Of a stretch of DNA of 64,000 nucleotides, positions 56,591 through 64,000 are shown piece by piece. The stretch's first letter is position 1; each line of letters starts with the position of its first letter. The stretch spans positions 4,213,001-4,277,000 of the forward strand of contig NZ_CP067100.1 in assembly GCF_016616235.1 (NCBI RefSeq), given 5' to 3'. Source of the stretch: Bradyrhizobium diazoefficiens (lineage in GTDB: Bacteria > Pseudomonadota > Alphaproteobacteria > Rhizobiales > Xanthobacteraceae). The notes under the pieces were generated by a model, which did not search any database, was not told where the DNA came from, and saw only the letters and a list, made by a program, of their open reading frames with translations. A program made the translations under genes and the position numbers.

Positions 56591-58186
56591 GTGGGTAGGA
56601 AGAGCTTCCGCTTCGTCTCGCTGCTTCTGGCGTCGCTTTCGCTCCTCATCGTCTCGCCGCTCGCCGCGGACGAGTTCCGCAGTCCCTCGCTCCCGGCCCT
56701 GCGCGTCGACTGGCGCGCAGCGCTCGACCAGCTCCGGACGGAGATCAACAGCCGCCCGCAAATAGCGGGTGACTTCATCTTTGCGCCGCGCCGCTCGGTG
56801 CCGCGCTACGATCCGCGCGCGATGCCGGCGCTGGTACAGCTCAACGCGGTCTCCTCGCAGTTCTTCACCGGCATCGCCCGCAGTTCCGTGCCCGTGCTGC
56901 TGCCGTTCGATGCGGCAGCTTACCTCGAGGCTCTGCGCAGCGGCGCGCCTGCGAATCTGTCGCCGTCGCGCTACCAGGCCGATTTCAACCCCGTCGAGCT
57001 GTTCGATGCCGGCCCCGCAGGCTACAACGCGACGTTCTCGTTCGAGCCGGGCGCCGGCGACGGCATGCCAAGCCGCGTGTTCGCCAGGGGCGTCGAGGTG
57101 CAGATCACGGGCTCGGCCCTGATCTACGACATCGCCGATCCCTCGGGCGGCAAGGGCGAGCCGGTCAAGCCGCTCGCGGCAACCTATCCGGACCTGCGCA
57201 GGTTCATCAGGGAAGGCTATGTCCGCTACGCCTTCACGCGCTTCGGCGTCGCCTATGTGGTGTCGATCCAGTGCCTCGACAGCGTCCCAAAGCCGCGGCG
57301 GCTGGCCTGCAAGGAAGCCTATCCGGTCGCCGAGCGTTTCCTGAAGGCGCTGCGGATCGCCGGCGGACAACGCATGCGCCCCCTGCCCGACATCGCCTCC
57401 AGCGTCATCGATCGTCCCGCGGCGCGCTCGGCGGAATTCGGCTATCGGCCGAGCGGCGACATCATCCCGAACACCGGCTACCGCAACAGGGGTGGCCATC
57501 CCGACGTGATGGCCTATGCGCAGATCCGCTTTCCGTTGGAGAGGGCGCCGGCCCTGGTACGCTCGCAATCCCACGGGCGCAACAACAACGACGGCTCGAC
57601 CGCTTATGCCTGGCGCGACAATTTCTGCGAGTCCCGCAGTTTCGAGGTCGGGCAATGCGCCGGCGGTTTCGGCCACCAGGGCGAGGACATCCGCGCCGCC
57701 TGTCCGCCATCCGGCGAAGGCCGCGAAGCGTGCGATCCCAAGCAGCGCGGCGTCGTCGCGGTGCGCGACGCCATCGTGATCCGTTCCACCAAGGACCAGG
57801 CCGCGACGCTTCAAGTCAACAGCCGGACCGAACACATCCGCTTCCGCTACATGCACATGAACCCGCAGGCGATGAACGCCGATGGCGTGCTTAACGGCCG
57901 CATGGTCACGGAGGGCGAGAAGATCGGCGTGGTCTCGAACTATCTCGACCATCCCGCCGGCACCTCAATGCACCTGCATTTCGACGTGCAGGTGTTCACA
58001 CGCGACGGCTGGATCTGGGTCAGCCCCTACGTCACGCTGGTTTCGGCCTATGAACGCCTAATCCACGCCCGCGGCCGCGAGATCGGCCCGGAGATCTCGG
58101 GCACGCCACAGCCGGTGGCGCATGCGCTGCCCGAGGACGCGAGCAAGCCGGACCTGCGCGAGGGCTCCAGCGGCGAGGAGAATTGA
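56591..58186 (+). CDS. exported M23-type (LytM) metallopeptidase
   Basis: About 531 residues. GTG 56591 follows a GGGGGGCGAG site; TTG 56570 is possible. A signal peptide (FRFVSLLLASLSLLIVSPLA, cleavage after ADE) is followed by a ~300-residue N-terminal region of unknown fold with VSIQCLDSVPKPRRLACKEA (cysteine pair). The M23 domain has GFGHQGEDIRAACP (H-x3-D zinc ligands) and GTSMHLHFDVQVF (H-x-H). The motifs argue for an active zinc endopeptidase of peptidoglycan cross-links, but the insertion between them (AACPPSGEGREACDPKQRGV) is larger than usual. It starts 46 bp after efp. Confidence 0.8.
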   Translation: MGRKSFRFVSLLLASLSLLIVSPLAADEFRSPSLPALRVDWRAALDQLRTEINSRPQIAGDFIFAPRRSVPRYDPRAMPALVQLNAVSSQFFTGIARSSVPVLLPFDAAAYLEALRSGAPANLSPSRYQADFNPVELFDAGPAGYNATFSFEPGAGDGMPSRVFARGVEVQITGSALIYDIADPSGGKGEPVKPLAATYPDLRRFIREGYVRYAFTRFGVAYVVSIQCLDSVPKPRRLACKEAYPVAERFLKALRIAGGQRMRPLPDIASSVIDRPAARSAEFGYRPSGDIIPNTGYRNRGGHPDVMAYAQIRFPLERAPALVRSQSHGRNNNDGSTAYAWRDNFCESRSFEVGQCAGGFGHQGEDIRAACPPSGEGREACDPKQRGVVAVRDAIVIRSTKDQAATLQVNSRTEHIRFRYMHMNPQAMNADGVLNGRMVTEGEKIGVVSNYLDHPAGTSMHLHFDVQVFTRDGWIWVSPYVTLVSAYERLIHARGREIGPEISGTPQPVAHALPEDASKPDLREGSSGEEN

Positions 58187-58229
58187 GCAGGGAGGAATCG
58201 TAGCCCCCGGGCCACAAGTCCCCTACCGA

Positions 58230-58727
58230 TCACTCCAGATACGTCGTGAGCTGCGCGCCCTCGTCCGCCACGAACAGGGCGATCAATTCGGCCGGTTCTG
58301 TCACACTCGCGTTCGCCGACACGAGATGCGTCGATCCCGGTGGCTCGAAGAAGGACTGACCGACGCCGAACGTTTCGACCGGGCCGCCGCCGAGCTGGGA
58401 CCGGATCTCGCCCTTGGTGATGTAGGCCGTGACCGATCCGGCATGCCGGTGCGGCCGCGAGAATCCGCCCGGACCGTAGAACACGCGCACGATGGTGACG
58501 CGCTTGCCCGGCACGTCCGGCAATGCGTACGAGCCGATCGGCTCGACCTTGTCGAGTGGCGAGCTCTCCGCGGCCGCCGCGCAAAGCGGCGCCAGTGCGC
58601 CCGATACGGTGTCCATCGTCACCGACAGCGCCTTGCCAATCGCAAACGCGCAGGCGAGCCCGCCGACGACGGCCAGCGCCACCGAACGCGGCGGACGTTG
58701 CGCGGCAGAAAGGTTCATGGCTGTCAT
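58230..58727 (-). CDS. cupin-domain protein, membrane-anchored
   Basis: 165 residues. An N-terminal hydrophobic anchor or signal (RSVALAVVGGLACAFAIGKA) precedes a cupin: VFYGPGGFSRPHRHAGSVTA (H-x-H), then GQSFFEPPGSTHLVSANASV with the third His. It probably binds a divalent metal in the periplasm. It follows the AhpD-like gene by 21 bp on the same strand, and both are behind the MarR operator, so they form one operon. Function unknown; perhaps removal of an oxidant or aromatic compound. Confidence 0.85.
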   Translation of the reverse strand: MTAMNLSAAQRPPRSVALAVVGGLACAFAIGKALSVTMDTVSGALAPLCAAAAESSPLDKVEPIGSYALPDVPGKRVTIVRVFYGPGGFSRPHRHAGSVTAYITKGEIRSQLGGGPVETFGVGQSFFEPPGSTHLVSANASVTEPAELIALFVADEGAQLTTYLE

Positions 58728-58748
58728 CGTGATCTCCCCTCGTCTCCA

Positions 58749-59228
58749 TCAGGATGCAGCGGCGGTCGTTGCGACCGGCCGCTTTGCAGGCGTCCAGCGA
58801 AATGCCGCGCCAAAACGGTTCCAGACGTTGATCGAAGCGACAGCAGAGGTCAGATACGTCAACTCCGTCTCGGAGAACTCGCGGCTCGCCTCCGCATAGA
58901 CCTCTTCGCTGACGCCGTGCGGCAGCAGGGTCAGCGCTTCGGCCCATGCGAACGCCGCCCGCTCGCGCGCGGAGAAGATCGGCGCCTCGCGCCAGACCGC
59001 GACCAGATGGAGCTTGTCCACGGGCACGCCGATCCGCTCCGACAACAGCACATGATGCTGCAGGCAGAAGGCACAGCCATTGATCTGCGAGGCGCGCAGC
59101 TTGACCAGCTCGAGCAGCTGCTTGTCGAGGCCGGCCTTGGCCGCCACCTGGCCCAGCGCCAGCACAAGATCATATGCATCTGGTGCGATCCGCTTGAAGT
59201 CGTCGTATTCGCTGCGGGCGTGTGCCAT
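58749..59228 (-). CDS. carboxymuconolactone decarboxylase/AhpD-like protein
   Basis: 159 residues. LLELVKLRASQINGCAFCLQ HH is the AhpD core: C-x2-C with the following His pair (residues 51-60). The helices AFAWAEALTLLPHGVSEEVY and ELTYLTSAVASINVWNRFGA complete the fold. AhpD-type proteins reduce peroxides through the Cys pair or act in protocatechuate-like ring cleavage. The CXXC suggests peroxidase. The divergent MarR gene starts 55 bp away and shares the operator region. Confidence 0.9.
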   Translation of the reverse strand: MAHARSEYDDFKRIAPDAYDLVLALGQVAAKAGLDKQLLELVKLRASQINGCAFCLQHHVLLSERIGVPVDKLHLVAVWREAPIFSARERAAFAWAEALTLLPHGVSEEVYAEASREFSETELTYLTSAVASINVWNRFGAAFRWTPAKRPVATTAAAS

Positions 59229-59249
59229 CGCCGTTCACCTTGTGTTATC

Positions 59250-59283
59250 ATAAGAGTGCTTATATCTTATAAGAGCACTTATA
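59250..59283. promoter_or_regulatory. MarR operator: two 15-bp near-palindromes
   Basis: ATAAGAGTGCTTATA (59250-59264) and ATAAGAGCACTTATA (59269-59283) are 19 bp apart centre to centre, i.e. nearly two helical turns. Each is a near-palindrome with ATAAG...TTATA arms. The second copy ends on the first base of the MarR start codon, and both lie between the divergent AhpD and MarR genes, so MarR bound there would repress both sides. Confidence 0.85.
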
Positions 59284-59810
59284 TGTCGCGCAAGACCGCC
59301 GATATCACAAGATCGAAAACCGCGCGCAGGCTGCCCGTGCCTGCCGACGACGGCGCCGTGCGTGTGCCTGCCCCCGGTGAGGGCAAGCGCGGCGAACAGG
59401 GTTATCTCGGCTATCTCTTGCGGCAGGCCCATGCCGCAGTCCGCCTGACGATGGAGCGGACGCTCGCCGATCTGGGTGTGACCTCGCCGCAATTCGCGGT
59501 GCTGACGATGCTCAACGCCTATCCGGGCCTGTCAGGGGCCGACGTCGCCCGCCTCACCTTCCTCACGCCCCAGACCGTCGGCGTGATCATTCGTAACCTC
59601 GAGCGTGATGGCGCGATCGTAATGACGCCCCATCCCATCCACGGCCGCATCCAGCAATGGACGCTGACGCCGCGTGGCGCGACGCTGCTGAAGGCGTGCC
59701 GGGAGCGTGTGATCGCGCTGGAGAAGCGTCTTGCCGGCGGCCTCGATGCCAAGACCGAGGCAAGCATTCGTCGTTGGCTCGCTGGCGTCGCGACGCAGTT
59801 GCAGGACTAG
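59283..59810 (+). CDS. MarR-family transcriptional regulator
   Basis: 175 residues from ATG 59283. A ~40-residue basic N-terminal extension (SRKTADITRSKTARRLPVPA) precedes the winged helix: LGVTSPQFAVLTMLNAYPGL, SGADVARLTFLTPQTVGVII (recognition helix), RNLERDGAIVMTPHPIHGRI (wing). No redox-sensing cysteine pair is obvious. It lies divergent to the AhpD-cupin operon with two operator copies between. The extension is longer than in typical MarR proteins. Confidence 0.9.
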   Translation: MSRKTADITRSKTARRLPVPADDGAVRVPAPGEGKRGEQGYLGYLLRQAHAAVRLTMERTLADLGVTSPQFAVLTMLNAYPGLSGADVARLTFLTPQTVGVIIRNLERDGAIVMTPHPIHGRIQQWTLTPRGATLLKACRERVIALEKRLAGGLDAKTEASIRRWLAGVATQLQD

Positions 59811-60058
59811 TCGCCCTTCAACACCTTTTTAACCTCGCCATCGGGCCAGGTCTCGCCCGCCGCGATCACGCGCACGCGGCTCTGGTCGGCGTCATTCACC
59901 AGCACATGCGAACTCACCCGGTCGCGGCATCGCTCCAGGTGCAGATTGGTCTCGGGCTTCCAGCTCAGCGTGGTCGCGAGATCGCCGGGAAATATCTGCC
60001 ATTGCGACCCGTCGTCGAGCTCGACCACGTGGCTTTCCGCATGCGCGCGTATCTTCAT
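59807..60058 (-). CDS. small conserved hypothetical protein (83 aa)
   Basis: ATG 60058 with GGGGTGGA upstream. MKIRAHAESHVVELDDGSQW, QIFPGDLATTLSWKPETNLH, then HVLVNDADQSRVRVIAAGET. A small beta-barrel-like protein, acidic, cytosolic. The D-D-G-S-x-W-x-I/V-F/Y pattern occurs widely in short proteobacterial proteins of unknown function. It overlaps the end of the convergent MarR gene by four bases. Confidence 0.78.
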   Translation of the reverse strand: MKIRAHAESHVVELDDGSQWQIFPGDLATTLSWKPETNLHLERCRDRVSSHVLVNDADQSRVRVIAAGETWPDGEVKKVLKGD

Positions 60059-60247
60059 TCCACCCCGGATGCTCGATGAACAGACTGCGTGCCGAAGGAG
60101 GGCCCCGGTCCGGCCGGAGCCCAACTCCGTCAATCATTGTCGTGCGGAGAGAATGCGGTGGCGCAACAATTTGTTCCGCGGGGACGGGCTGTTCCCGGCG
60201 TTCCCGGAACCGACTCACACGCCCGATTTTCCGGCTAGAATGGCATC

Positions 60248-61477
60248 ATGAAACACGTTGATTCCTCGCCCCCTCACACGCGCCGCGCATTACTGAAATC
60301 CGCGTTCGGGGCAGCCGCCCTGCTCGCGTCACCGGCGCATGTGCTTGCGGCGCCTCCGGGTTTCGACGAATGGCGCGAGAGCTTTCGCGCACGCGCGATG
60401 GCTAAGGGTATCTCGGCCGCAACCTGGCAGCGCGCGATGGGACGGGTCGAACCCGACATGAGCGTGTTCAGGCAGATGCGCAACCAGCCCGAATTCCACG
60501 AGCAGGTCTGGCAATACATCAACCGCCGGGTCTCGGACTGGCGCATCATCAACGGCAAGATCGCGCTGAAGAACAACGAGGCACTGTTCGCACGCATCGA
60601 GCACGACTTCGGCGTCGAGCGCGGCACGCTGCTGGCGCTGTGGGGCGTCGAGTCGGCCTATGGCGATCCCCTGGTGCAGCAGAACCACATGACGCCGGTG
60701 TTTCCCTCCCTCGCGGCGCTCGCCTGGAACGAGCCGCGCCGCAAGGCCTATTGGGAGGCCGAACTGACCAACGCGCTGCGCATCGTCGACAAGGGCTGGA
60801 GCACGCCGGAGGAGATGCGCGGCTCCTGGGCCGGCGCGATGGGGCATTCGCAATGGATGCCGGAGGTCTGGCTCAATGTCGGCATCGACTATGACGGCGA
60901 TGGCAAGGTCTCGCCGTTCGGCAAGCCCGACGACGCGCTGGGCTCGACTGCAAAATATCTCGTCAACCGCGGCAAATGGCACCGCGGCGAGCATTGGGGC
61001 TACGAGGTGCGCCCAGCGGCCGAGATGAGCGGCAGCCGCACCTACGCGGCATGGCAGGCGGCCGGCGTCACCCGTGCTGATGGTCAGCCGTTCCCGCAGC
61101 CGAATGCATCTGCGCAGATCTGGACACCGGTCGCGGGCGGACCGACGTTCCTGCTCGGCCCTAACTTCTACTCGGTGAAGAGCTACAATCCCTCCATGAA
61201 TTACGCGCTCGCGATCTGCCATCTCGGCGACCGGTGTCTCGGCGCGCCGCCCTTCATCCAGCCCTTCCCCGGCTCCGAGCGCGCGCTGACGCTCGCCGAG
61301 GTGCAGGAGATGCAGACGCGACTGACCAAGGCCGGGTTCGACACCGGCGGCACCGACGGCCGCGTCGGCAACGACACCATGAAGGCGATCAAGGATTTTC
61401 AGCAGAAGGTCGGGATCACGCCGGCGGATGGCTATGGCGGGCTGAAGGTGCTGGCGAAGCTGCGGCAGGGGCCTTAA
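60248..61477 (+). CDS. MltB-type lytic murein transglycosylase with C-terminal peptidoglycan-binding domain
   Basis: 409 residues. The N-terminus PHTRRALLKSAFGAAALLAS has a twin arginine and fits Tat or Sec export. The SLT_2 domain has catalytic Glu in LLALWGVESAYGDPLVQQNH and the MltB motif SWAGAMGHSQWMPEVWLNVG. FGKPDDALGSTAKYLVNRGK and SYNPSMNYALAICHLGDR follow. From about residue 345 a peptidoglycan-binding domain (QEMQTRLTKAGFDTGGTDGR, VGNDTMKAIKDFQQKVG). It cleaves glycan strands in the periplasm with formation of 1,6-anhydro ends. Confidence 0.92.
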   Translation: MKHVDSSPPHTRRALLKSAFGAAALLASPAHVLAAPPGFDEWRESFRARAMAKGISAATWQRAMGRVEPDMSVFRQMRNQPEFHEQVWQYINRRVSDWRIINGKIALKNNEALFARIEHDFGVERGTLLALWGVESAYGDPLVQQNHMTPVFPSLAALAWNEPRRKAYWEAELTNALRIVDKGWSTPEEMRGSWAGAMGHSQWMPEVWLNVGIDYDGDGKVSPFGKPDDALGSTAKYLVNRGKWHRGEHWGYEVRPAAEMSGSRTYAAWQAAGVTRADGQPFPQPNASAQIWTPVAGGPTFLLGPNFYSVKSYNPSMNYALAICHLGDRCLGAPPFIQPFPGSERALTLAEVQEMQTRLTKAGFDTGGTDGRVGNDTMKAIKDFQQKVGITPADGYGGLKVLAKLRQGP

Positions 61478-61483
61478 ATGGCC

Positions 61484-62282
61484 TCAGTGTCGGTACTGCG
61501 GCTCCTCCGCATCCAGTTGGCGGCGGATCGCGGCGAGATGCAGCCGGGCCGATTCGGAATCGCCGTCGCGCATCTGCCTGTAGGTCTCGGCCGCAACAGC
61601 GGGATCGACCGGCAGCACCTTGCGCCCCGTCGACATCGCCAGGACCTGCACCTCGGCGGCGCGCTCGAGATAATAGAGATCGTCCCAGGCTTCCGCGATG
61701 GTCGGCGCCAGCACCATCACGCCGTGATGTTTCATGAAGACGATGTCGGCATCGCCGACGCTTGCAGCGATCCGCGCACCTTCGCGACTGTCGAGCGCAA
61801 GGCCGTTATAGTCGCGGTCGACCGCAGTGCGGCCATAAAACTTCAGCGCGGTCTGACCGGCCCAGATCAGCGGATCACCTTCGATCATCGACAGCGCTGT
61901 GGCGTAGGGCATGTGGGTGTGAAACGCGACCTTGGCGCGCGGCAGCCGCTTGTGGATCTCGGCATGGATATAGAAGGCGGTCGCCTCCGGCACGCCGCTC
62001 GCCGTCGAGCACGTTGCCGTGGAAGTCGCAGATCAGGAGCTTCGAGGCGGTCAACTCGCGGAAGGCGTAGCCATAGGGGTTAACGAGAAACAGGTCGTCA
62101 TGGCCCGGCACCACCGCCGAGAAATGGTTACAGATGCCTTCTTCAAAGCCGTTACGCGCGGCCATGCGGAAGCAGGCAGCGAGATCCTCGCGCGCGCTCC
62201 GAATTGCGTCGGTGGCAAGATCCGGCCGGTTCGAGCGGACGGGCTCAGGCGCGTTCGAAGACGAGTGAAGGCTGTGCGCCAT
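61484..62282 (-). pseudogene. class II aldolase/adducin-family gene with a frameshift
   Basis: The N-terminal half (62282 downwards) has GFEEGICNHFSAVVPGHDDL, LVNPYGYAFRELTASKLLIC and DFHGNVLDGE. The frame then shifts between 62000 and 61994. The C-terminal half continues as VPEATAFYIHAEIHKRLPRA, VAFHTHMPYATALSMIEGDP (metal H-x-H) and DADIVFMKHHGVMVL (third His). One extra base or two missing bases near CGGCGTG explains it. With the frame repaired, the protein is about 265 residues, the full family length. Either a sequencing error or a recent inactivation; the metal ligands are all kept. The reaction would be a fuculose-phosphate-aldolase-like cleavage or decarboxylation. Confidence 0.82.
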
Positions 62283-62377
62283 GGCGAAATCACCTCTGTC
62301 GGTCGGCAGGTCCCAGCGTTCTACAGGGGCCGCGTCTGCGCGTCAGCCCCTGCGACCGCCAGCCTGCCCTGCGCGGC

Positions 62378-63187
62378 TCAGGCCCGCCGCGGCACCGCGC
62401 CTGCGTTCATGCCGCCGTCGATCACGAGCTCGCTCCCCGTGACATAGCGCGAGGCGTCGGAGGCCAGATACAGCACGCCGCTGGCAATCTCTGCGGCCTG
62501 GCCGGCGCGGGCAAGCGGGGTTGCGACTCTGGCACGCTCCTCCGGATCGATCGGCGCATTGCCTTGGTTGCCGGTCGCACCGGTCGGGATCTTGCCCCAG
62601 ATCGGCGTATCGATGATGCCGGGGTGCACGGAGTTGACGCGGATGCCGTCACCAGCCGCCGCGCACTCCATCGCGATCGATTTGGCGAACAGCCGGACGC
62701 CGCCCTTGGTCGCCGAATAGGCCGAAAGGCCGGGCGCGCCGCGCAGACCCGCGAGCGAGGACATCATGACGATCGAGCCGCCGCCGGTCTTGCGCATCAA
62801 GGGCAGGCAGTGCTTGACCGAGAGAAACACGCCATCGAGATTGATCGCGTTCTGCTTGCGCCAGTCGCCGAGTGTCATGTCGACAATCGAGGGCACGGCA
62901 ATGCCGATCCCGGCATTCGAAACCATGATATCGAGCCGGCCGTAGCGCTTTGCGACCTCGGCGACGATCTCGATCCAGCGCTCCTCACTGGTGACGTCCT
63001 GCTCCAGGAAGATCGCCTTGCCGCCGGCCTTGGTGATACGCTTTTCAAGCTCTGCGCCTCTGAGCTCGTCGATGTCGGTAATGACAACGGTGGCGCCCTC
63101 GCGCGCGAACAGCTCGACGATTGCCTCACCAATGCCTGACGCGCCGCCCGTCACCAGCGCGACCTTGCCCTCAACCTGCCCTGCCAT
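62378..63187 (-). CDS. short-chain dehydrogenase/reductase
   Basis: 269 residues from ATG 63187 (SD GGGAG). NAD(P) motif KVALVTGGASGIGEAIVELF; TDIDELRGAELEKR (Asp after strand 2 favours NAD); NNAG equivalent VSNAGIGIAVPSIVD; catalytic Ser-Tyr-Lys in IVMMSSLAGLRGAPGLSAYS / ATKGGVR. The C-terminus SDASRYVTGSELVIDGGMNA is typical of the FabG-like class. Substrate unknown. It is upstream of the frameshifted class II aldolase on the same strand (95 bp), so the two may have worked together. Confidence 0.9.
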   Translation of the reverse strand: MAGQVEGKVALVTGGASGIGEAIVELFAREGATVVITDIDELRGAELEKRITKAGGKAIFLEQDVTSEERWIEIVAEVAKRYGRLDIMVSNAGIGIAVPSIVDMTLGDWRKQNAINLDGVFLSVKHCLPLMRKTGGGSIVMMSSLAGLRGAPGLSAYSATKGGVRLFAKSIAMECAAAGDGIRVNSVHPGIIDTPIWGKIPTGATGNQGNAPIDPEERARVATPLARAGQAAEIASGVLYLASDASRYVTGSELVIDGGMNAGAVPRRA

Positions 63188-63220
63188 GTCCACTCCCTCT
63201 CTTTTTACTTCTTGCCGTCG

Positions 63221-64000
63221 TCATCTAATCACGGATGGCCCCTGATCCGGTAGCGCGACATCTAGGACGCGGAATTGCACCCGCTCGGCGCCCTGGTAGC
63301 GGTCGACCGACAGTGAGCCTGCGACATGCAATTGCTGGCCACGGTTGGCAAGCAGCGCATTGCCGAGCTTCTGGCCGACCGAGCGGAACGCGATGCCATT
63401 GACGATGGCGCCATCGCCCGACTTGAAACGCAAGCGCAAATGCGCCTGCCCGACCTCGTCCGCAAAGACGAGCTGATGGGCCGGCAGCGCCAGCACCGGC
63501 TCCGGATTGCCGCTGCCGAACGGCCCCGCCCGGTTCAGCGTGGTCGCCAGTTCGGCCGTTACCGCGCGCGCGGAGACCGCGCCGTCGATATCGAGCTCGT
63601 TGACGTGGCGCGCCTCGGCGACATCGCGCGCCAGCGTGCTCTCGAGATAGGCGCGGAATTCGGCAAGCCTCTCCTTCCGCAATGTGACGCCCGCGGCCAT
63701 CGCGTGGCCGCCACCTTTCAGCAAGATGCCATCTGTGACGGCCTGCCGCACCGCCTTGCCGAGATCGACGCCGGCGATCGAACGGCCCGAGCCGGTGCCG
63801 ATGCCGCCTGGCTCGAGCGCAATGGCAAAAGCAGGCCGCGAGAACTTCTCCTTGAGGCGCGAGGCGACCAGGCCGACCACGCCGGGATGCCAGCCTTCGG
63901 ACGCGGTGACGATGACGCCGAGCTTGTCCTCCAGCCCGATCGAGGCCAGCGCCTCGGCTTCGGCCTGCGCTTCCGCGGCCTGTTCGATGACGCGGCGCTC
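63221..64000 (-). CDS. recJ: RecJ single-stranded-DNA exonuclease, C-terminal part (5' end outside the window)
   Basis: 260 codons are in the window, continuous to base 64000. GLEDKLGVIVTASEGWHPGV and VGLVASRLKEKFSRPAFAIA are the DHH/DHHA1 junction of RecJ. GGGHAMAAGVTLRKERLAEF is the DHHA1 nucleotide/DNA-binding motif with conserved His. NRAGPFGSGNPEPVLALPAH starts the OB-like domain; the end AERVQFRVLDVALPDQGPSV is ordinary for the family. It degrades single strands 5' to 3' in recombination and mismatch repair. The catalytic DHH motif is outside the window. Confidence 0.92.
   Translation of the reverse strand, partial: ERRVIEQAAEAQAEAEALASIGLEDKLGVIVTASEGWHPGVVGLVASRLKEKFSRPAFAIALEPGGIGTGSGRSIAGVDLGKAVRQAVTDGILLKGGGHAMAAGVTLRKERLAEFRAYLESTLARDVAEARHVNELDIDGAVSARAVTAELATTLNRAGPFGSGNPEPVLALPAHQLVFADEVGQAHLRLRFKSGDGAIVNGIAFRSVGQKLGNALLANRGQQLHVAGSLSVDRYQGAERVQFRVLDVALPDQGPSVIR

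Noticed and set aside
54751..56778. 675-codon version of the EpmA frame reaching over efp
   Set aside because: Extension lies antisense to efp; EpmA begins at ATG 55815 with the family N-terminus.
62204..63139. 311-codon + strand frame opposite the SDR gene
   Set aside because: Shadow frame in low-information composition; the SDR on the other strand has complete catalytic motifs.

Overview
The window reads as chromosomal DNA of an alphaproteobacterium of the order Hyphomicrobiales, most likely Bradyrhizobium or a close Nitrobacteraceae relative. Reasons: high GC with strong third-position GC bias; a large set of small lineage-type proteins (MXKDX-repeat protein, DUF3551, DUF6481, DUF2171, an NDUFS4-like complex I subunit); and several families of palindromic intergenic repeats that I associate with this group. 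The genus is inferred from protein and repeat style, not from a marker gene. I see no phage, plasmid backbone, IS transposase, CRISPR array or rRNA operon. Three tRNA genes are present: Arg-TCT, Pro-TGG and Glu-TTC.

Layout. 1-1.9 kb: tail of a Cys/Met-metabolism PLP enzyme, then a Na/phosphate cotransporter-family protein. 1.9-13.1 kb: one long minus-strand run encoding an alpha-2-macroglobulin, penicillin-binding protein 1C, an ArnT-like GT39 transferase, a PAP2 phosphatase, a GT2 polyprenyl-phosphate glycosyltransferase and a LAB_N membrane protein. It looks like an envelope defence/repair pair joined to a lipid-linked sugar pathway that modifies LPS or another surface glycan. 13.5-19.3 kb: tRNA-Arg, an unassigned PLP-fold protein and many small membrane or secreted proteins. 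19.6-29.5 kb: a DctPQM TRAP transporter, then a leucine-degradation operon (ivd-mccB-mccA-HMG-CoA lyase) with a divergent AraC-type regulator. 29.6-42.7 kb: a mosaic of Lrp, OpgC, DUF192, a double cold-shock-domain protein, sirtuin, a GrlR-like protein, HU and many small ORFs, with dispersed palindromic repeats. 42.8-51.9 kb: a FAD oxidoreductase, an NTF2-like protein, a two-TM SLATT-like protein, glyoxalase I, GST, two PilZ proteins, a PrsW-like protease and an HdeD-like protein. 52-53.3 kb: class I DAHP synthase preceded by an aromatic-codon leader peptide and attenuator. 53.7-58.2 kb: the EF-P lysylation set (epmB, epmA, efp) and an M23 peptidase. 58.2-64 kb: a MarR-AhpD-cupin unit with a visible operator, an MltB-like transglycosylase, a frameshifted class II aldolase, an SDR and the C-terminal part of RecJ.

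The most interesting signal is the region upstream of the DAHP synthase gene (52020-52185). It has a promoter with 17-nt spacing whose predicted start coincides with the AUG of a 26-codon peptide with six aromatic codons in a seven-codon stretch. Three mutually exclusive hairpins follow, ending in an intrinsic terminator. This is a complete and apparently leaderless transcription attenuator for the first step of aromatic amino acid synthesis. Secondary points are an in-frame palindromic repeat inside pbpC, repeat elements that supply both stop codon and terminator to their neighbours, a stand-alone porin-N-terminus-like micro-protein, an orphan SLATT-like protein and a recurrent TAACCTAACCG motif upstream of small genes.
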